Positions 42,851 to 52,172 of a DNA stretch of 64,000 nt are shown here, piece by piece. How positions within the stretch are numbered: the stretch's first letter is position 1; each line of letters begins with the position of its first letter. The position numbers and the translations under genes were made by a program. The DNA is taken from NCBI GenBank assembly GCA_965119665.1, contig OZ221974.1, forward strand, positions 496,001 through 560,000, in the 5' to 3' direction. This stretch comes from Dialister sp900541485 (GTDB lineage: Bacteria; Bacillota; Negativicutes; Veillonellales; Dialisteraceae). The notes beneath the pieces were generated by a model. It was not told the origin of the DNA. It saw only the letters and a program-made list of their open reading frames with translations, and made no database searches.

Positions 42851-44902
42851 TTAAACGAGCCGGCTTAAATCTCCCCAGTCCATATAAACTTCAAGTACTT
42901 TTACAAGCAGGGAAATTCTGTTATTTTTCACAGCTTCATTATCTACCATAACCATAACCGTATCGAGATATGCATTAACAGGTGCCGTCAGTTCTTTCAG
43001 ATACGGCAATGCATCCGCATATCGGTACTCTCGATAAGCCTGTGCCACAGGTTCTGATACTTTTACGAATGCCGCATAAAGAGTTTTTTCTGCTTCCTCT
43101 TCAAATAAGCCGGGATCCACTTCACCGGCATGTTTGCCTTTTGTGATATTGGCAAGACGTGTCACTGCCTGCCGGAGCTCTTCTTCTCCCTTAATATGAC
43201 TGTCCAGCATGGATTGTGCTTTCAGGAACAATGCATATATATCATTTATTTCTCCTGATAAGACGGCATCAATAACATCATAGTCGATTTTTTTATCAAG
43301 CAGAATCGTTTTGATTCTCTGGCGGAAGAAATCTTCTATTTGCATAACTGCTGTTTCTTTCTTTTCTGTTTCTCCCGGCAGCAGTTTCAGCGCTTCTTCG
43401 ATTCCTTTTCTTATATCCCAGTGTATTTTTCCGTCCACAAGAATATTGACGGCACCGATTGTCTGCCGGCGCAAGGCAAACGGATCCTGTGAACCCGTGG
43501 GTATCAATCCGCGGAGGAAGGTCGCTGCCAAATTATCAAGTTTATCTGCCAGAGAAAGGGCTCTGCCGATAGCGCTCTGAGGCAAAATATCACCGGCAAA
43601 ACGCGGCATATATTGTTCAAATATCGCATCTGCCACATCTTTATCCTCTCCGTCAAGAAGAGCATATTCTCTCCCCATTTCTCCCTGCAATTCAGTAAAT
43701 TCGGTAACCATTCCCGTTGCAAGATCAGACTTGGAAAGGAAAGCGGCCCGCCGGACTTTTTCCGTTTCTTCCGGGGAAAAGCCCCAGTCGGCAGCGATAA
43801 GAGAAACCATTTTAACCAGTCTGTCCGCTTTATCTAAAAGCGTACCGAGGCCTTCCTGGTAATTGATACGCTTTATATCCTCTCTCCGTTCTTCCAACGA
43901 TTTTTTGCGGTCTCCGTCATAGAAAAATTTTGCATCGTCAAGACGGGCCCGAAGTACCTTTTCATTACCGGCCTGCACATTATGAATGGCTTTATCTCCT
44001 CCGTTTCTCACGGTCAGGAAATAAGGCATGAGCGAGCCGTCTTTTCTCCGTACAGGATAATATCTCTGATGATCTCTCATAGGAGTAACAATAGCCGGTA
44101 CGGGAAGTTTTAAAAATTCTTCATCAATCTTACCGTACAGTGGTGTCGGGTACTCTACCAGATAGTTAATTTCTTCCAAGAGCCCGGCATTGGGCCAGAC
44201 TTCTCCGCCCAGTTCATCCGCCACTTTTTTCAGACCCCGGGAAATCATATCTCTTCTTTCGTCCTGATCTACTACAACAAAAGCTTTTTCCATAATGGCT
44301 TTATACTCTTCGGGACGGGTTATTTTTACCGGTTCCTTGCAGAGAAAACGATGTCCGCGGCTGATATTTCCGCTTTTTACATGCGCAAATTCCATAGGAA
44401 TAATCTTATCATCCGCAAGTGCGACAATCCAGCGGACAGGGCGGATAAAGTGGGCTTCTTCATTAGCCCAGCGCATGCTTCTTGAAAAATTCAGTCCGGT
44501 AATAAGAGATGTAAATAATTCGGGCAAAATATTTTCTACCGGCTGTCCTTTATTTATCACTTCTGCCCAGGTATATTCGCCTTCTTTGACCAGCTGTAAC
44601 GGGTCAATATGCTGGCCTCTTGCAAACCCCAGTGCCGCCTTTGTCGGATTTCCGTTTTCATCAAATGCTGCTTTTACAGACGGTCCGCGTTTCTTTACTT
44701 CTTCATCAGGCTGTGCATCGGCTGCTTGTTTTACAATGACGGCCAGACGGCGGGGCGTTGCATATACCTCTGTTTTTTCAAAAGAAATACGGGCTTCTTT
44801 CAGTTTCATATCAACCAGTTCACGAAGCTGATCGACAACACCGGACATGATATTGGCCGGCATTTCTTCGGTCCCTATTTCAAGAAGAAGGTTTTTACTC
44901 AT
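42851..44902 (-). CDS. glyS: Glycyl-tRNA synthetase beta subunit
   Basis: A 683-residue beta subunit of the (alphabeta)2 bacterial glycyl-tRNA synthetase. It starts LLLEIGTEEMPA, contains FARGQHIDPLQL, the tRNA-binding HD-like and B3-type regions (PVRWIVALADDKIIP, LVEYPTPLYGKIDEEFL in parts, TPMRDHQRYYPV), and a C-terminal anticodon-binding domain (YLDTVMVMVDNEAVKNNR). It overlaps glyQ by four bases. Together the subunits charge tRNA-Gly in the cytoplasm. Confidence 0.96.
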   Translation of the reverse strand: MSKNLLLEIGTEEMPANIMSGVVDQLRELVDMKLKEARISFEKTEVYATPRRLAVIVKQAADAQPDEEVKKRGPSVKAAFDENGNPTKAALGFARGQHIDPLQLVKEGEYTWAEVINKGQPVENILPELFTSLITGLNFSRSMRWANEEAHFIRPVRWIVALADDKIIPMEFAHVKSGNISRGHRFLCKEPVKITRPEEYKAIMEKAFVVVDQDERRDMISRGLKKVADELGGEVWPNAGLLEEINYLVEYPTPLYGKIDEEFLKLPVPAIVTPMRDHQRYYPVRRKDGSLMPYFLTVRNGGDKAIHNVQAGNEKVLRARLDDAKFFYDGDRKKSLEERREDIKRINYQEGLGTLLDKADRLVKMVSLIAADWGFSPEETEKVRRAAFLSKSDLATGMVTEFTELQGEMGREYALLDGEDKDVADAIFEQYMPRFAGDILPQSAIGRALSLADKLDNLAATFLRGLIPTGSQDPFALRRQTIGAVNILVDGKIHWDIRKGIEEALKLLPGETEKKETAVMQIEDFFRQRIKTILLDKKIDYDVIDAVLSGEINDIYALFLKAQSMLDSHIKGEEELRQAVTRLANITKGKHAGEVDPGLFEEEAEKTLYAAFVKVSEPVAQAYREYRYADALPYLKELTAPVNAYLDTVMVMVDNEAVKNNRISLLVKVLEVYMDWGDLSRLV

Positions 44903-45780
44903 TTCCGGTCACTTCCTTTCAGCATGGGGAATCCCAATTCTTTTCTTTTCTTTAAATATGCTTTTGCACACATACGTGCCATACTTCTCACACGACCGAT
45001 ATATTCGGTTCGCTCCGAAAGAGATATCGCTCCTCCCGCATCAAGAAGGTTAAAAGTATGAGAGCATTTCAACACATAGTCATAGGCGGGAAGCACATAA
45101 CCTGCTTTGATGATACGGGTTGCTTCCTTTTCATACATATCAAAAAGGCGGAAAAGCATGTCATGATCCGATAAATCATAGCTGTAGACAGACTGCTCGT
45201 ACTCATTTTCATGCCAGATATCGCCATACGTAACACCCTTTGTCCATTCCAAATCATATACATTGTCTTTTTCCTGTATATACATGGCAATTCGTTCCAG
45301 CCCATAGGTAATTTCAACCGAAACAGGATGTTCGTCAATACCGCCGATTTGTTGGAAATACGTAAATTGTGTAATCTCCATTCCGTCAAGCCAGACTTCC
45401 CAGCCGATGCCCCAAGCACCCAGAGTAGGAGATTCCCAATTATCTTCTACAAAACGGATATCATGCTCTTCCGGATCAATGCCAAGCTCTTTCAAGCTTT
45501 CCAGATAAGTTTCCTGAATGTCGTCAGGCGAGGGTTTCATAATAACCTGGAATTGGTGATGCTGATAAAGCCGGTTCGGGTTATCCCCATAGCGACCGTC
45601 ATCAGGACGGCGGGACGGTTCCACGTAAGCTACATTCCACGGCTCGGGCCCGATAGTTCTGAGAAAAGTGGCAGGATTCATTGTTCCCGCTCCCTTTTCC
45701 ACATCATAGGACTGCTGAAGAACACAGCCCCGGGCTGACCAGAATTTCTGGAGTGCTAAAATCATGTCTTGTAATGTCAT
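44899..45780 (-). CDS. glyQ: Glycyl-tRNA synthetase alpha subunit
   Basis: A 293-residue alpha subunit bearing the class II catalytic core. Motifs: KFWSARGCVLQQSYD near the N-terminus, GTMNPATFLRTIGPEPW, AYVEPSRRPDDGRYGDNPNR (in parts), QHHQFQVIMKP and the late ITYGLERIAMYIQ. It opens the glyQS operon; AGGAGG lies five bases before the ATG. A glycine T-box leader lies immediately upstream, so transcription should rise when uncharged tRNA-Gly accumulates. Confidence 0.96.
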   Translation of the reverse strand: MTLQDMILALQKFWSARGCVLQQSYDVEKGAGTMNPATFLRTIGPEPWNVAYVEPSRRPDDGRYGDNPNRLYQHHQFQVIMKPSPDDIQETYLESLKELGIDPEEHDIRFVEDNWESPTLGAWGIGWEVWLDGMEITQFTYFQQIGGIDEHPVSVEITYGLERIAMYIQEKDNVYDLEWTKGVTYGDIWHENEYEQSVYSYDLSDHDMLFRLFDMYEKEATRIIKAGYVLPAYDYVLKCSHTFNLLDAGGAISLSERTEYIGRVRSMARMCAKAYLKKRKELGFPMLKGSDRK

Positions 45781-45789
45781 ATTTCCTCC

Positions 45790-46005
45790 TGCACATAAAA
45801 AATCCCCGCAACATCATGTTGCAGGGACGAATTTCAAATCCGCGGTTCCACCCTCATTGGCATTGTGCCCACCTTCATTGGATAGCTGTCCTACTCCGTT
45901 CAGACAGCAGCTCGGAAACGCCTTCCGCATACAACCGGACTCTCACCATCACCGGATCGCTGATTATGCGTACTCCTTTTCCTCATTGCCGTAATTATAT
46001 TCCTA
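45790..46005 (-). promoter_or_regulatory. T-box leader (glycine) upstream of glyQS
   Basis: On the minus strand the hallmark AATGAGGGTGGAACCGCG lies at 45858-45841, followed by a terminator hairpin (CCCTGCAACAT / ATGTTGCGGGG, then TTTTTT, about 45827-45797). Stem I begins near 46000 with GGAGTA and a GCATA / TATGC helix; the codon in GGAAGGCG (45922-45920) reads GGC and is the likely glycine specifier. This is a transcription-terminating T-box. Confidence 0.93.
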
Positions 46006-46049
46006 TCTTAACAACGGAACTGAAAAAAGTCAAAGGCATCTATAAACTT

Positions 46050-46691
46050 TTACTTTCCGTCACCAGAATCTTCAGTTTCTTTAGTCTCCACAGTTGCCTT
46101 CTTCACCGGAGTAATAATTTCATCATTGACGGTTTTCTTTATCTTGTTGCCTGAATCTTGCAAAAGATCCATTAATATTTGTTTGTCTGCCCCGTCAAAA
46201 CTACGTATCTCCTGTTCATTGTCAAAATCAAAATAAGGAGCTTTTTTAAAACCCAAGGCCGCAGCAAAGAAGCAATCCGGTATAGACACCAGCCGACTAT
46301 TATATTGTCTGACTAAATCATTATAGATTTCGCGAGCTCCCAATAATTCTGATTCAATCTCATTTACATGTTCCATCAAACCCACATAGGTTTTATCTGC
46401 CTTCAGTTCCGGAGTAGCCATAGCCAGTGCCCGTATATCTGACAATGCCTGATTCGAACTGATTGCCATTTCTTTCATATTCTCCGAAACTTTAAGCTGT
46501 ACTAACTTTTCATGGGTACTGTAATTTTCTACTACTGCCATTAATTGGTTAATCGTATCCACTTTCCTTTTTAAGGCTGCAGAAACATTAGAATTACTTG
46601 CTTTAATGGCCTGAGCTCCTCTTTGAAGCAGATTATACTCTTTCACCAACAAAAAAATAATGCCTAACACTATTAAGAAAAATAACAACAT
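46050..46691 (-). CDS. LemA family protein
   Basis: A 213-residue protein with one N-terminal membrane helix (about residues 1-16) and a long helical body. LemA-type pattern: EYNLLQRGAQAIKASNSNV (in parts), then KRKVDTINQLMAVVENYSTHEK and the NDLVRQYNSRLVSIPDCFFAAALGFKKAPYFDF region (in parts), where the family is most conserved. It ends with a charged Glu/Lys/Thr tail. GGAGG precedes the start. LemA proteins are membrane-anchored with unclear function. Neighbours give no clue; the operon appears single. Confidence 0.85.
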   Translation of the reverse strand: MLLFFLIVLGIIFLLVKEYNLLQRGAQAIKASNSNVSAALKRKVDTINQLMAVVENYSTHEKLVQLKVSENMKEMAISSNQALSDIRALAMATPELKADKTYVGLMEHVNEIESELLGAREIYNDLVRQYNSRLVSIPDCFFAAALGFKKAPYFDFDNEQEIRSFDGADKQILMDLLQDSGNKIKKTVNDEIITPVKKATVETKETEDSGDGK

Positions 46692-46780
46692 AAGAATAAC
46701 CTCCAGTAATTCTCATAATATCGGATAATGGTTTCTTATTTAACACGATTACATTATATCATGTTCTCATTATTTTCTTT

Positions 46781-47218
46781 CTATTCTTTTTGTAATTTTT
46801 CTAAAGCTAACTCCAGTGTATGCCAGCCGAGAGTCGCGCATTTTACACGAACCGGCATTTTTGAAATATCTTTCAGTGTGACCGCTGCTTCGAGCTCTTC
46901 CAAAACATCCTCATCAGTGACATCACCACGTATCATTCCGAGAAACACATGGCAAAGCCGCAAAGCTTCTTCCACCGTTTTTCCCTGAAGCAACTCGGCC
47001 ATCATCGATGTGGAGGCCTGACTGATTGCACAGCCGCTTCCCGTGTAGGCAAGATCACGAATCACGCCTTTATCTACTTTGACCTCAATTTCAATATCGT
47101 CTCCGCAACTGGGATTGTGTCCGTGTTCATGAATCGTCGGGTTCTCCATTTTTCTTTTATTCGTCATATCCCGGTTATATTCCAGAATCAAGTCTGTATA
47201 CAGTTGTTGTAAATCCAT
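46781..47218 (-). CDS. sufU: Fe-S cluster assembly protein SufU
   Basis: A 145-residue SufU. The three cysteines of the NifU/IscU-type site are present in NPSCGDD, GSGCAIS and VKCATLGW, with the insertion before the last Cys typical of SufU. In Firmicutes it accepts sulfur from SufS and binds zinc. It is the last gene of the suf operon, sharing one base with the sufS stop (TGATG). Confidence 0.94.
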   Translation of the reverse strand: MDLQQLYTDLILEYNRDMTNKRKMENPTIHEHGHNPSCGDDIEIEVKVDKGVIRDLAYTGSGCAISQASTSMMAELLQGKTVEEALRLCHVFLGMIRGDVTDEDVLEELEAAVTLKDISKMPVRVKCATLGWHTLELALEKLQKE

Positions 47219-48453
47219 CAGTCATCATACCCCATTATTTTCCGTACATTTTTCAATTTTCCCAAAAAATAATCTACTTCGTCTACGGTATTGTAGAAAT
47301 AGAAGCTGGCACGGCAAGTCGCATTGATTCCCAAATAGCGGTGAAGAGGCTCCGCACAGTGATGACCTGTACGTATACAGATTCCGTCATGGGAAAGAAT
47401 TTGTGCTACATCATGAGGATGTACTCCTTCTACGGTAAATGATACGAGTCCCTCTTTTTCCTCTGCACGGTCTGTGCCGACAATGTGGATGAAAGGTAAT
47501 TTTTTCATACCTTCTATCGCACGGAAAACCAGTTTCTTTTCCTGTGCCCTGATTTCATCATAACCGACAGATTCTATGTAGCGAATTGCCGCCACAAGCC
47601 CGACAGCGCCTTCCACATATTGCGTCCCCGCCTCAAATTTCGCCGGCAACTCTGCATAGGTCGTGTCCTGCTCATAGACATTTTCTATCATATCACCACC
47701 CGAAAGAAACGGTTCCATTTCGTTTAAAAGTTTTTCCTTGCCGTAAAGGACTCCTATACCGCCGAGAGAACACATTTTATGCCCGGAAAAGGCAAAAAAG
47801 TCGCAATCCAGTTCCTGTACATTAACTTGCATATGGGGAATGCTTTGCGCTCCGTCAAGAACCACTACGGCTCCGTGTTTATGAGCCCTTTCAATCAGGG
47901 CTTTCGCGTCAAACTTGATTCCCATTACATTGCTGACCTGGGCAAATGCCAAAATTTTGACAGCCGGGTTATCAATTTTTTTCAAGTCTTCTTCTAAGAA
48001 ATGTCCTGTTTTCTTATCTATATAAATATAGTCCAGGACCGCTCCCGTTTTTTTTGCAACCCGCTGCCAGGGCACTAGATTTGAATGATGCTCCGTAATC
48101 GGAATAAGAATACGATCTCCCGGTTTCAGCCGGGTTTCGCCATAAGAACGGGCCACCAGATTTAAGCTTTCTGATGTATTTCTTGTATAGATAATTTCTT
48201 TTTCGCTCTTTGCACCTATAAAATCTTTTACTGCCGTTTTAGAGCCGTCATAGACCTCGGAAGCGCTTATCGCAAATACATGAGCTCCTCTGTGGGGATT
48301 CCCGTTTTGATGCAATATATAATTTGTCACTGCCTCCACAACGGGGCGCGGACGTTGCGTGGTGGCCGCATTATCAAAGTAGACGACACGATGCCCGTTT
48401 ACTTTTGTTTCCAAAATAGGAAAATCTTTTCTGATGAGTCCGGTATCCATCAT
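47218..48453 (-). CDS. sufS: Cysteine desulfurase SufS
   Basis: A 411-residue fold-I PLP enzyme of the SufS group. The PLP-lysine motif is FFAFSGHKMCSLGGIGVLYG (in part, SGHKM), the catalytic Cys lies in the RTGHHCAEPL loop, and the N-terminal AATTQRP and GAHVFAISASEVYD are typical. It removes sulfur from cysteine and hands it to SufU. It overlaps sufD by four bases (ATGA). Confidence 0.95.
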   Translation of the reverse strand: MMDTGLIRKDFPILETKVNGHRVVYFDNAATTQRPRPVVEAVTNYILHQNGNPHRGAHVFAISASEVYDGSKTAVKDFIGAKSEKEIIYTRNTSESLNLVARSYGETRLKPGDRILIPITEHHSNLVPWQRVAKKTGAVLDYIYIDKKTGHFLEEDLKKIDNPAVKILAFAQVSNVMGIKFDAKALIERAHKHGAVVVLDGAQSIPHMQVNVQELDCDFFAFSGHKMCSLGGIGVLYGKEKLLNEMEPFLSGGDMIENVYEQDTTYAELPAKFEAGTQYVEGAVGLVAAIRYIESVGYDEIRAQEKKLVFRAIEGMKKLPFIHIVGTDRAEEKEGLVSFTVEGVHPHDVAQILSHDGICIRTGHHCAEPLHRYLGINATCRASFYFYNTVDEVDYFLGKLKNVRKIMGYDD

Positions 48454-49493
48454 GCCTCCTCAGCTTCTAATTTTTTCCTTACGATAGCCAGCACATCTTC
48501 TTGCAGGCTTTCATCCATCCGGTCTACCAGAGGACGTATTAATGATTCAACAACTATACGGCGCGCTTCTTCCAGAGAAAATCCGCGGGTCATTAAAAAA
48601 TAAATAACCTGGTTATCCAACTGTCCCGAGCTGGATGCATGGTTGCCAATTACGTTATCTTCCGTACATAAAAGCAGGGGCAACGATACATTTCTGGTTG
48701 TAGGACTGAGTTGTATCGCATAGTCGCCCTCATCACCGACAGAACCGCTGCATCCGCGCTTGAAATCCAGTGTACCGCGGAATGTCTTTGATGACCGTTC
48801 CGAAAGTGAGCCTTTCACATCAATCTGCGCTTTCGTTTCCTTTCCTACGTGATCGATGTGATAAAACAGGTCGAGATGCTGCGTACCGCCGGCAGCATAG
48901 ACAGTTCCCTCATTGATTTCCGACTTGTCGCCTGACAGCTTTCCGTAACTGTGCAAAATTGATTTTTCTCCGACCATTTTTGCCGCTACAAATTGAGCCT
49001 TTGCTTCTTTCCCTGCCAAAATATTTCTTTCTTCATAGAAAGAAGTTTTTTCAAAGCCTTTCTCCAAAGAAGACACAGTCAGACACGAATTTTCTTCCAA
49101 CTCATAGAAAGAAGAAATCACCACCGTCGCCTCTTCTTTACCGCCACAGCTATTCCACACCAAGTGAAGGCGGGAATTCTTATGAAGTTTAAAGATAAAA
49201 CGTCCTGCAAAGTCCGGCACGTCTGTGTCGGTATTTATAGAAATAACAAGATTCGCTTCCGTTTCTCCCGGGATTTCTATGGTGTAGGTTTTTCCCTGCC
49301 CCGAAGCTGAAGTAACCTCCGGTGCCGTTCCGTTATAATCAGACGGCCATATACCGCCCGCACGGACATAGGCTGTATCTGAAAATACAACTTCTGCCAA
49401 ACGGGATGGTGCTTTAAATAACAACGGGCTGTCATTGCTTTTTAAATATCTGTATGTAATCAGCGGCAGCCGGTTTGCCTGAATTGTTTCCAT
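48450..49493 (-). CDS. sufD: Fe-S cluster assembly protein SufD
   Basis: A 347-residue SufD-type scaffold protein. The C-terminal half has the conserved beta-helix pattern HIDHVGKETKAQIDVKGSLSERS in parts, GTLDFKRGCSGSVGDEGDYAIQLS (in parts), and HASSSGQLDNQVIYFLMTRGFSLEEARRI (in parts). Compared with SufB it lacks most Cys. It forms the SufBC2D complex that builds clusters. It begins ten bases after the sufB stop. Confidence 0.92.
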   Translation of the reverse strand: METIQANRLPLITYRYLKSNDSPLLFKAPSRLAEVVFSDTAYVRAGGIWPSDYNGTAPEVTSASGQGKTYTIEIPGETEANLVISINTDTDVPDFAGRFIFKLHKNSRLHLVWNSCGGKEEATVVISSFYELEENSCLTVSSLEKGFEKTSFYEERNILAGKEAKAQFVAAKMVGEKSILHSYGKLSGDKSEINEGTVYAAGGTQHLDLFYHIDHVGKETKAQIDVKGSLSERSSKTFRGTLDFKRGCSGSVGDEGDYAIQLSPTTRNVSLPLLLCTEDNVIGNHASSSGQLDNQVIYFLMTRGFSLEEARRIVVESLIRPLVDRMDESLQEDVLAIVRKKLEAEEA

Positions 49494-49503
49494 AACTGCC
49501 TCC

Positions 49504-50916
49504 TTAACCTATAGCACCCTCAAATTCCAAATCAATGAGCCTGTTCATTTCCACCGCATATTCCAGCGGGAGTGCCTTGGAAATCGGTTCCGCAAATCCG
49601 CGGACCAGCATGGCCTTTGCATCTTCCTCCGACAGGCCACGGCTCATTAAATAGTAAATATCCTCTTCAGAAATACGACCGATTTTTGCCTCATGCCCTA
49701 AATCGATATCGTCATTTTCAATAATAATGGCCGGTATCGTATCTGAACGCGATTCATTATCGAGCATTAAAGATTCACAGCTGATTGTCCCTTTTGTCCC
49801 CGATGCCTTCGGTCCGATATAGACGACGCCGCGGTACAAAGCGGTACCTCCGCCCTTAGAGATTGATTTCGAATTGATTGTAATATGGGTATTTCGTCCC
49901 AGTGCTTCTACCTTAGACCCGGTATCAAGAAATTGATTTTTGCCGGCAAAAGTAATTCCTGTAAATTCACAGGTTGAATGGTCTCCTTTGAGAACGGTGT
50001 CAGGATACAGGCAGGATGTGTGGGAGCCGAAAGATCCGCTTACCCATACCATTTCTCCATTATCCTCTACAATCGCCTTTTTCGTATTCAGATTGTACAT
50101 ATTTTTTGACCAGTTTTCAATGGTCGAGTACCGGAGCCTTGCTCCTTTCTTGACGAAAAGCTCTACCGCTCCGGCATGAAGATTGGCTACATTGTAACGG
50201 GGTGCCGAGCAACCTTCTATAAAATGACAGGACGCCCCTTCTTCTACAATAATCAAGGTATGTTCAAATTGTCCTGCCCCGGGTGCATTAAGCCGGAAAT
50301 AACTCTGGAGTGGCATTTTTACATCTACGCCTTTGGGCACATAGACGAATGAACCGCCGGACCACACAGCGTAGTGCAATGCTGCAAATTTATGATATCG
50401 CGGTGTAATCAATTTTCCGAAATAAGGACGTATCAGCTCCTCATATTCCTTTACCGCCGTTTCAAAATCTACATAAATGACCCCTTGATTTTCCAATTCC
50501 TGCTGGACATTATGATAAACCACTTCGGAATCGTACTGGGCACCTACGCCTGCCAGCGACTTCTTTTCCGCTTCAGGAATGCCCAGCCTGTCAAAAGTAT
50601 CCCGTATATTTTGCGGCAAATCCTCCCAACGGGCCTTCATGTCGGTTTTAGGACGGATATAGGTATCTATATGATCCATATCCAGCTCGGAAATATCGGG
50701 AGCCCACGGCGGTAGATCAAGTGCGTTAAAAATTTCAAGAGCTTCGAGCCGTTTCCGGAGCATCCATTCTGGCTCTTCTTTTTCTCTTGAAATATCCCGT
50801 ATCGTATCCTCGGTCAACCCTGTTTTGGCTTTATAAGCAAATTCAACCTCATCTTTGATGTCATAAACGCTGCGGCTGATGTCATCAATCCGGCTTTTTT
50901 TTCTTCCTTCTGCCAT
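49504..50916 (-). CDS. sufB: Fe-S cluster assembly protein SufB
   Basis: A 470-residue SufB. Features: YHNVQQELENQGVIYVDFETA (in part), GGSFVYVPKGVDVKMPLQSYFR (in parts), CHFIEGCSAPRY, NWSKNMYNLNTKKA and HEAKIGRISEEDIYYLMSRGL (in parts), all typical, with the cluster-related Cys residues retained. It is the scaffold subunit and sits three bases after sufC in the operon, so the two are translationally coupled. Confidence 0.95.
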   Translation of the reverse strand: MAEGRKKSRIDDISRSVYDIKDEVEFAYKAKTGLTEDTIRDISREKEEPEWMLRKRLEALEIFNALDLPPWAPDISELDMDHIDTYIRPKTDMKARWEDLPQNIRDTFDRLGIPEAEKKSLAGVGAQYDSEVVYHNVQQELENQGVIYVDFETAVKEYEELIRPYFGKLITPRYHKFAALHYAVWSGGSFVYVPKGVDVKMPLQSYFRLNAPGAGQFEHTLIIVEEGASCHFIEGCSAPRYNVANLHAGAVELFVKKGARLRYSTIENWSKNMYNLNTKKAIVEDNGEMVWVSGSFGSHTSCLYPDTVLKGDHSTCEFTGITFAGKNQFLDTGSKVEALGRNTHITINSKSISKGGGTALYRGVVYIGPKASGTKGTISCESLMLDNESRSDTIPAIIIENDDIDLGHEAKIGRISEEDIYYLMSRGLSEEDAKAMLVRGFAEPISKALPLEYAVEMNRLIDLEFEGAIG

Positions 50917-50919
50917 CGG

Positions 50920-51663
50920 TCACACCTCTTTACGATACGCATCAAACCCGTTCGTTTCAATTTCCTCCACCAGTTCGGGACCGCCCTCCCTGACAATCCG
51001 TCCGTCAATCAGAACATGGACAAATTCGGGCCGGATAAATTTCAGAATTTGGTTCAAATGGGTAATTAAAATCAGGGCATTGTTTTCATTGTGATAATCA
51101 GAAATATTTTTAGATACCACTCTGACCGCATCTACATCAAGACCGGAATCCGTTTCATCAAGCATTGCCAATTTGGGTTCCAGAATCCGGAGCTGCAATA
51201 TTTCACTTTTTTTCCGTTCACCGCCGGAAAATCCGTCATTTAAATAACGGTTTCCGTAAGCAGGATCCATCTGCAGGTCCTGAAGCCGCGACTTTATTAA
51301 CCGTTTAAAAGGAAACAGCTTCTGTTGCTTTCCCGAAATGGTTGTTTTTGCCGTGCGGATAAAATTCTCCATCGTAATCCCCGCTACGGAAACAGGATTT
51401 TGGAATGACAAAAACAAACCGAGTTTTGCTCTTTTATCAACAGACAATTCGGTAATATCCTGTCCTTCAAAGAAAATACGGCCTTCTGTGATTTCATAAG
51501 CGGGATTTCCCATTATGGCATGGAGCAATGTCGATTTCCCCGCTCCGTTTACCCCCATAATGACATGGACTTCCCCTTTATTCACAGAGAAATTAATTCC
51601 ATGGAGGAGTTCTTTTCCTCCTACCGATACGTGAAGATTTTCCACGCGAAGTAATTCATCCAT
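50920..51663 (-). CDS. sufC: Fe-S cluster assembly ATPase SufC
   Basis: A 247-residue ABC-type ATPase. Walker A is GVNGAGKST, the signature is FSGGERKKSEI, Walker B is LAMLDETDSGLD, and the ALILITHLNQ switch follows, as in SufC. It dimerises with SufBD and powers cluster assembly. It is the first gene of sufCBDSU, a complete Suf system including a cysteine desulfurase and SufU. An inverted repeat lies 25-50 bases upstream of its start. Confidence 0.96.
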   Translation of the reverse strand: MDELLRVENLHVSVGGKELLHGINFSVNKGEVHVIMGVNGAGKSTLLHAIMGNPAYEITEGRIFFEGQDITELSVDKRAKLGLFLSFQNPVSVAGITMENFIRTAKTTISGKQQKLFPFKRLIKSRLQDLQMDPAYGNRYLNDGFSGGERKKSEILQLRILEPKLAMLDETDSGLDVDAVRVVSKNISDYHNENNALILITHLNQILKFIRPEFVHVLIDGRIVREGGPELVEEIETNGFDAYRKEV

Positions 51664-52065
51664 TGTATCACCCTCGATATATTGTAAATATATATGAAAT
51701 TTTCCATATATATGATTAAAAACCTTTATTTATTTTACAGTATTTTTCGATATATGTAAATAATTCAATATAGAATGAAACAGTCAATTTACTTTTAAAT
51801 AATTTGTGCATTTCTTTTTTTGCTTTTGGTTTCTCCAACTATAAATTATTAGCTGTATATTTTATTCGCTATAGAGCACAATATCTTTTTTATCTGATAT
51901 ATTTTATTTTGCTTGCTTTATGAATTTTCAAATGGCATTGCATTTGTTTTTTGTACTACAAGAAACTTTTTTCTTTAATAAAAGAGATTCCTTTATGATG
52001 ACCTAGATATCGTTATAAATAGGAAAAAATAGTTTAATAGGGATGCTCCGTGGGATAATTAATCA
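51664..52065. other. AT-rich spacer upstream of sufC
   Basis: About 400 bp with no supported gene, plus the terminator at 52066. It contains the inverted repeat ATATATATG-N8-CATATATAT at 51688-51713, about 25 bases from the sufC start, a candidate operator. A TTGACT on the minus strand may be a -35. Otherwise it is low-complexity AT-rich DNA. Confidence 0.4.
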
Positions 52066-52118
52066 AATAAAGAAAAAGATAATTGATTTTTTATGAATCA
52101 ATTATCTTTTTCTTTATT
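52066..52118. terminator. Long bidirectional terminator, perfect 23-bp stem
   Basis: Arms at 52066-52088 and 52096-52118 pair over 23 bp without mismatch, with a seven-base loop (TTTTATG). Poly-A/T ends allow it to act in both directions. It follows the TonB receptor gene. Confidence 0.8.
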
Positions 52119-52172
52119 AAAATTCCCTTATATCTACAAATAGACAACTCTAAAAACTTTTTAAAAGTTATA

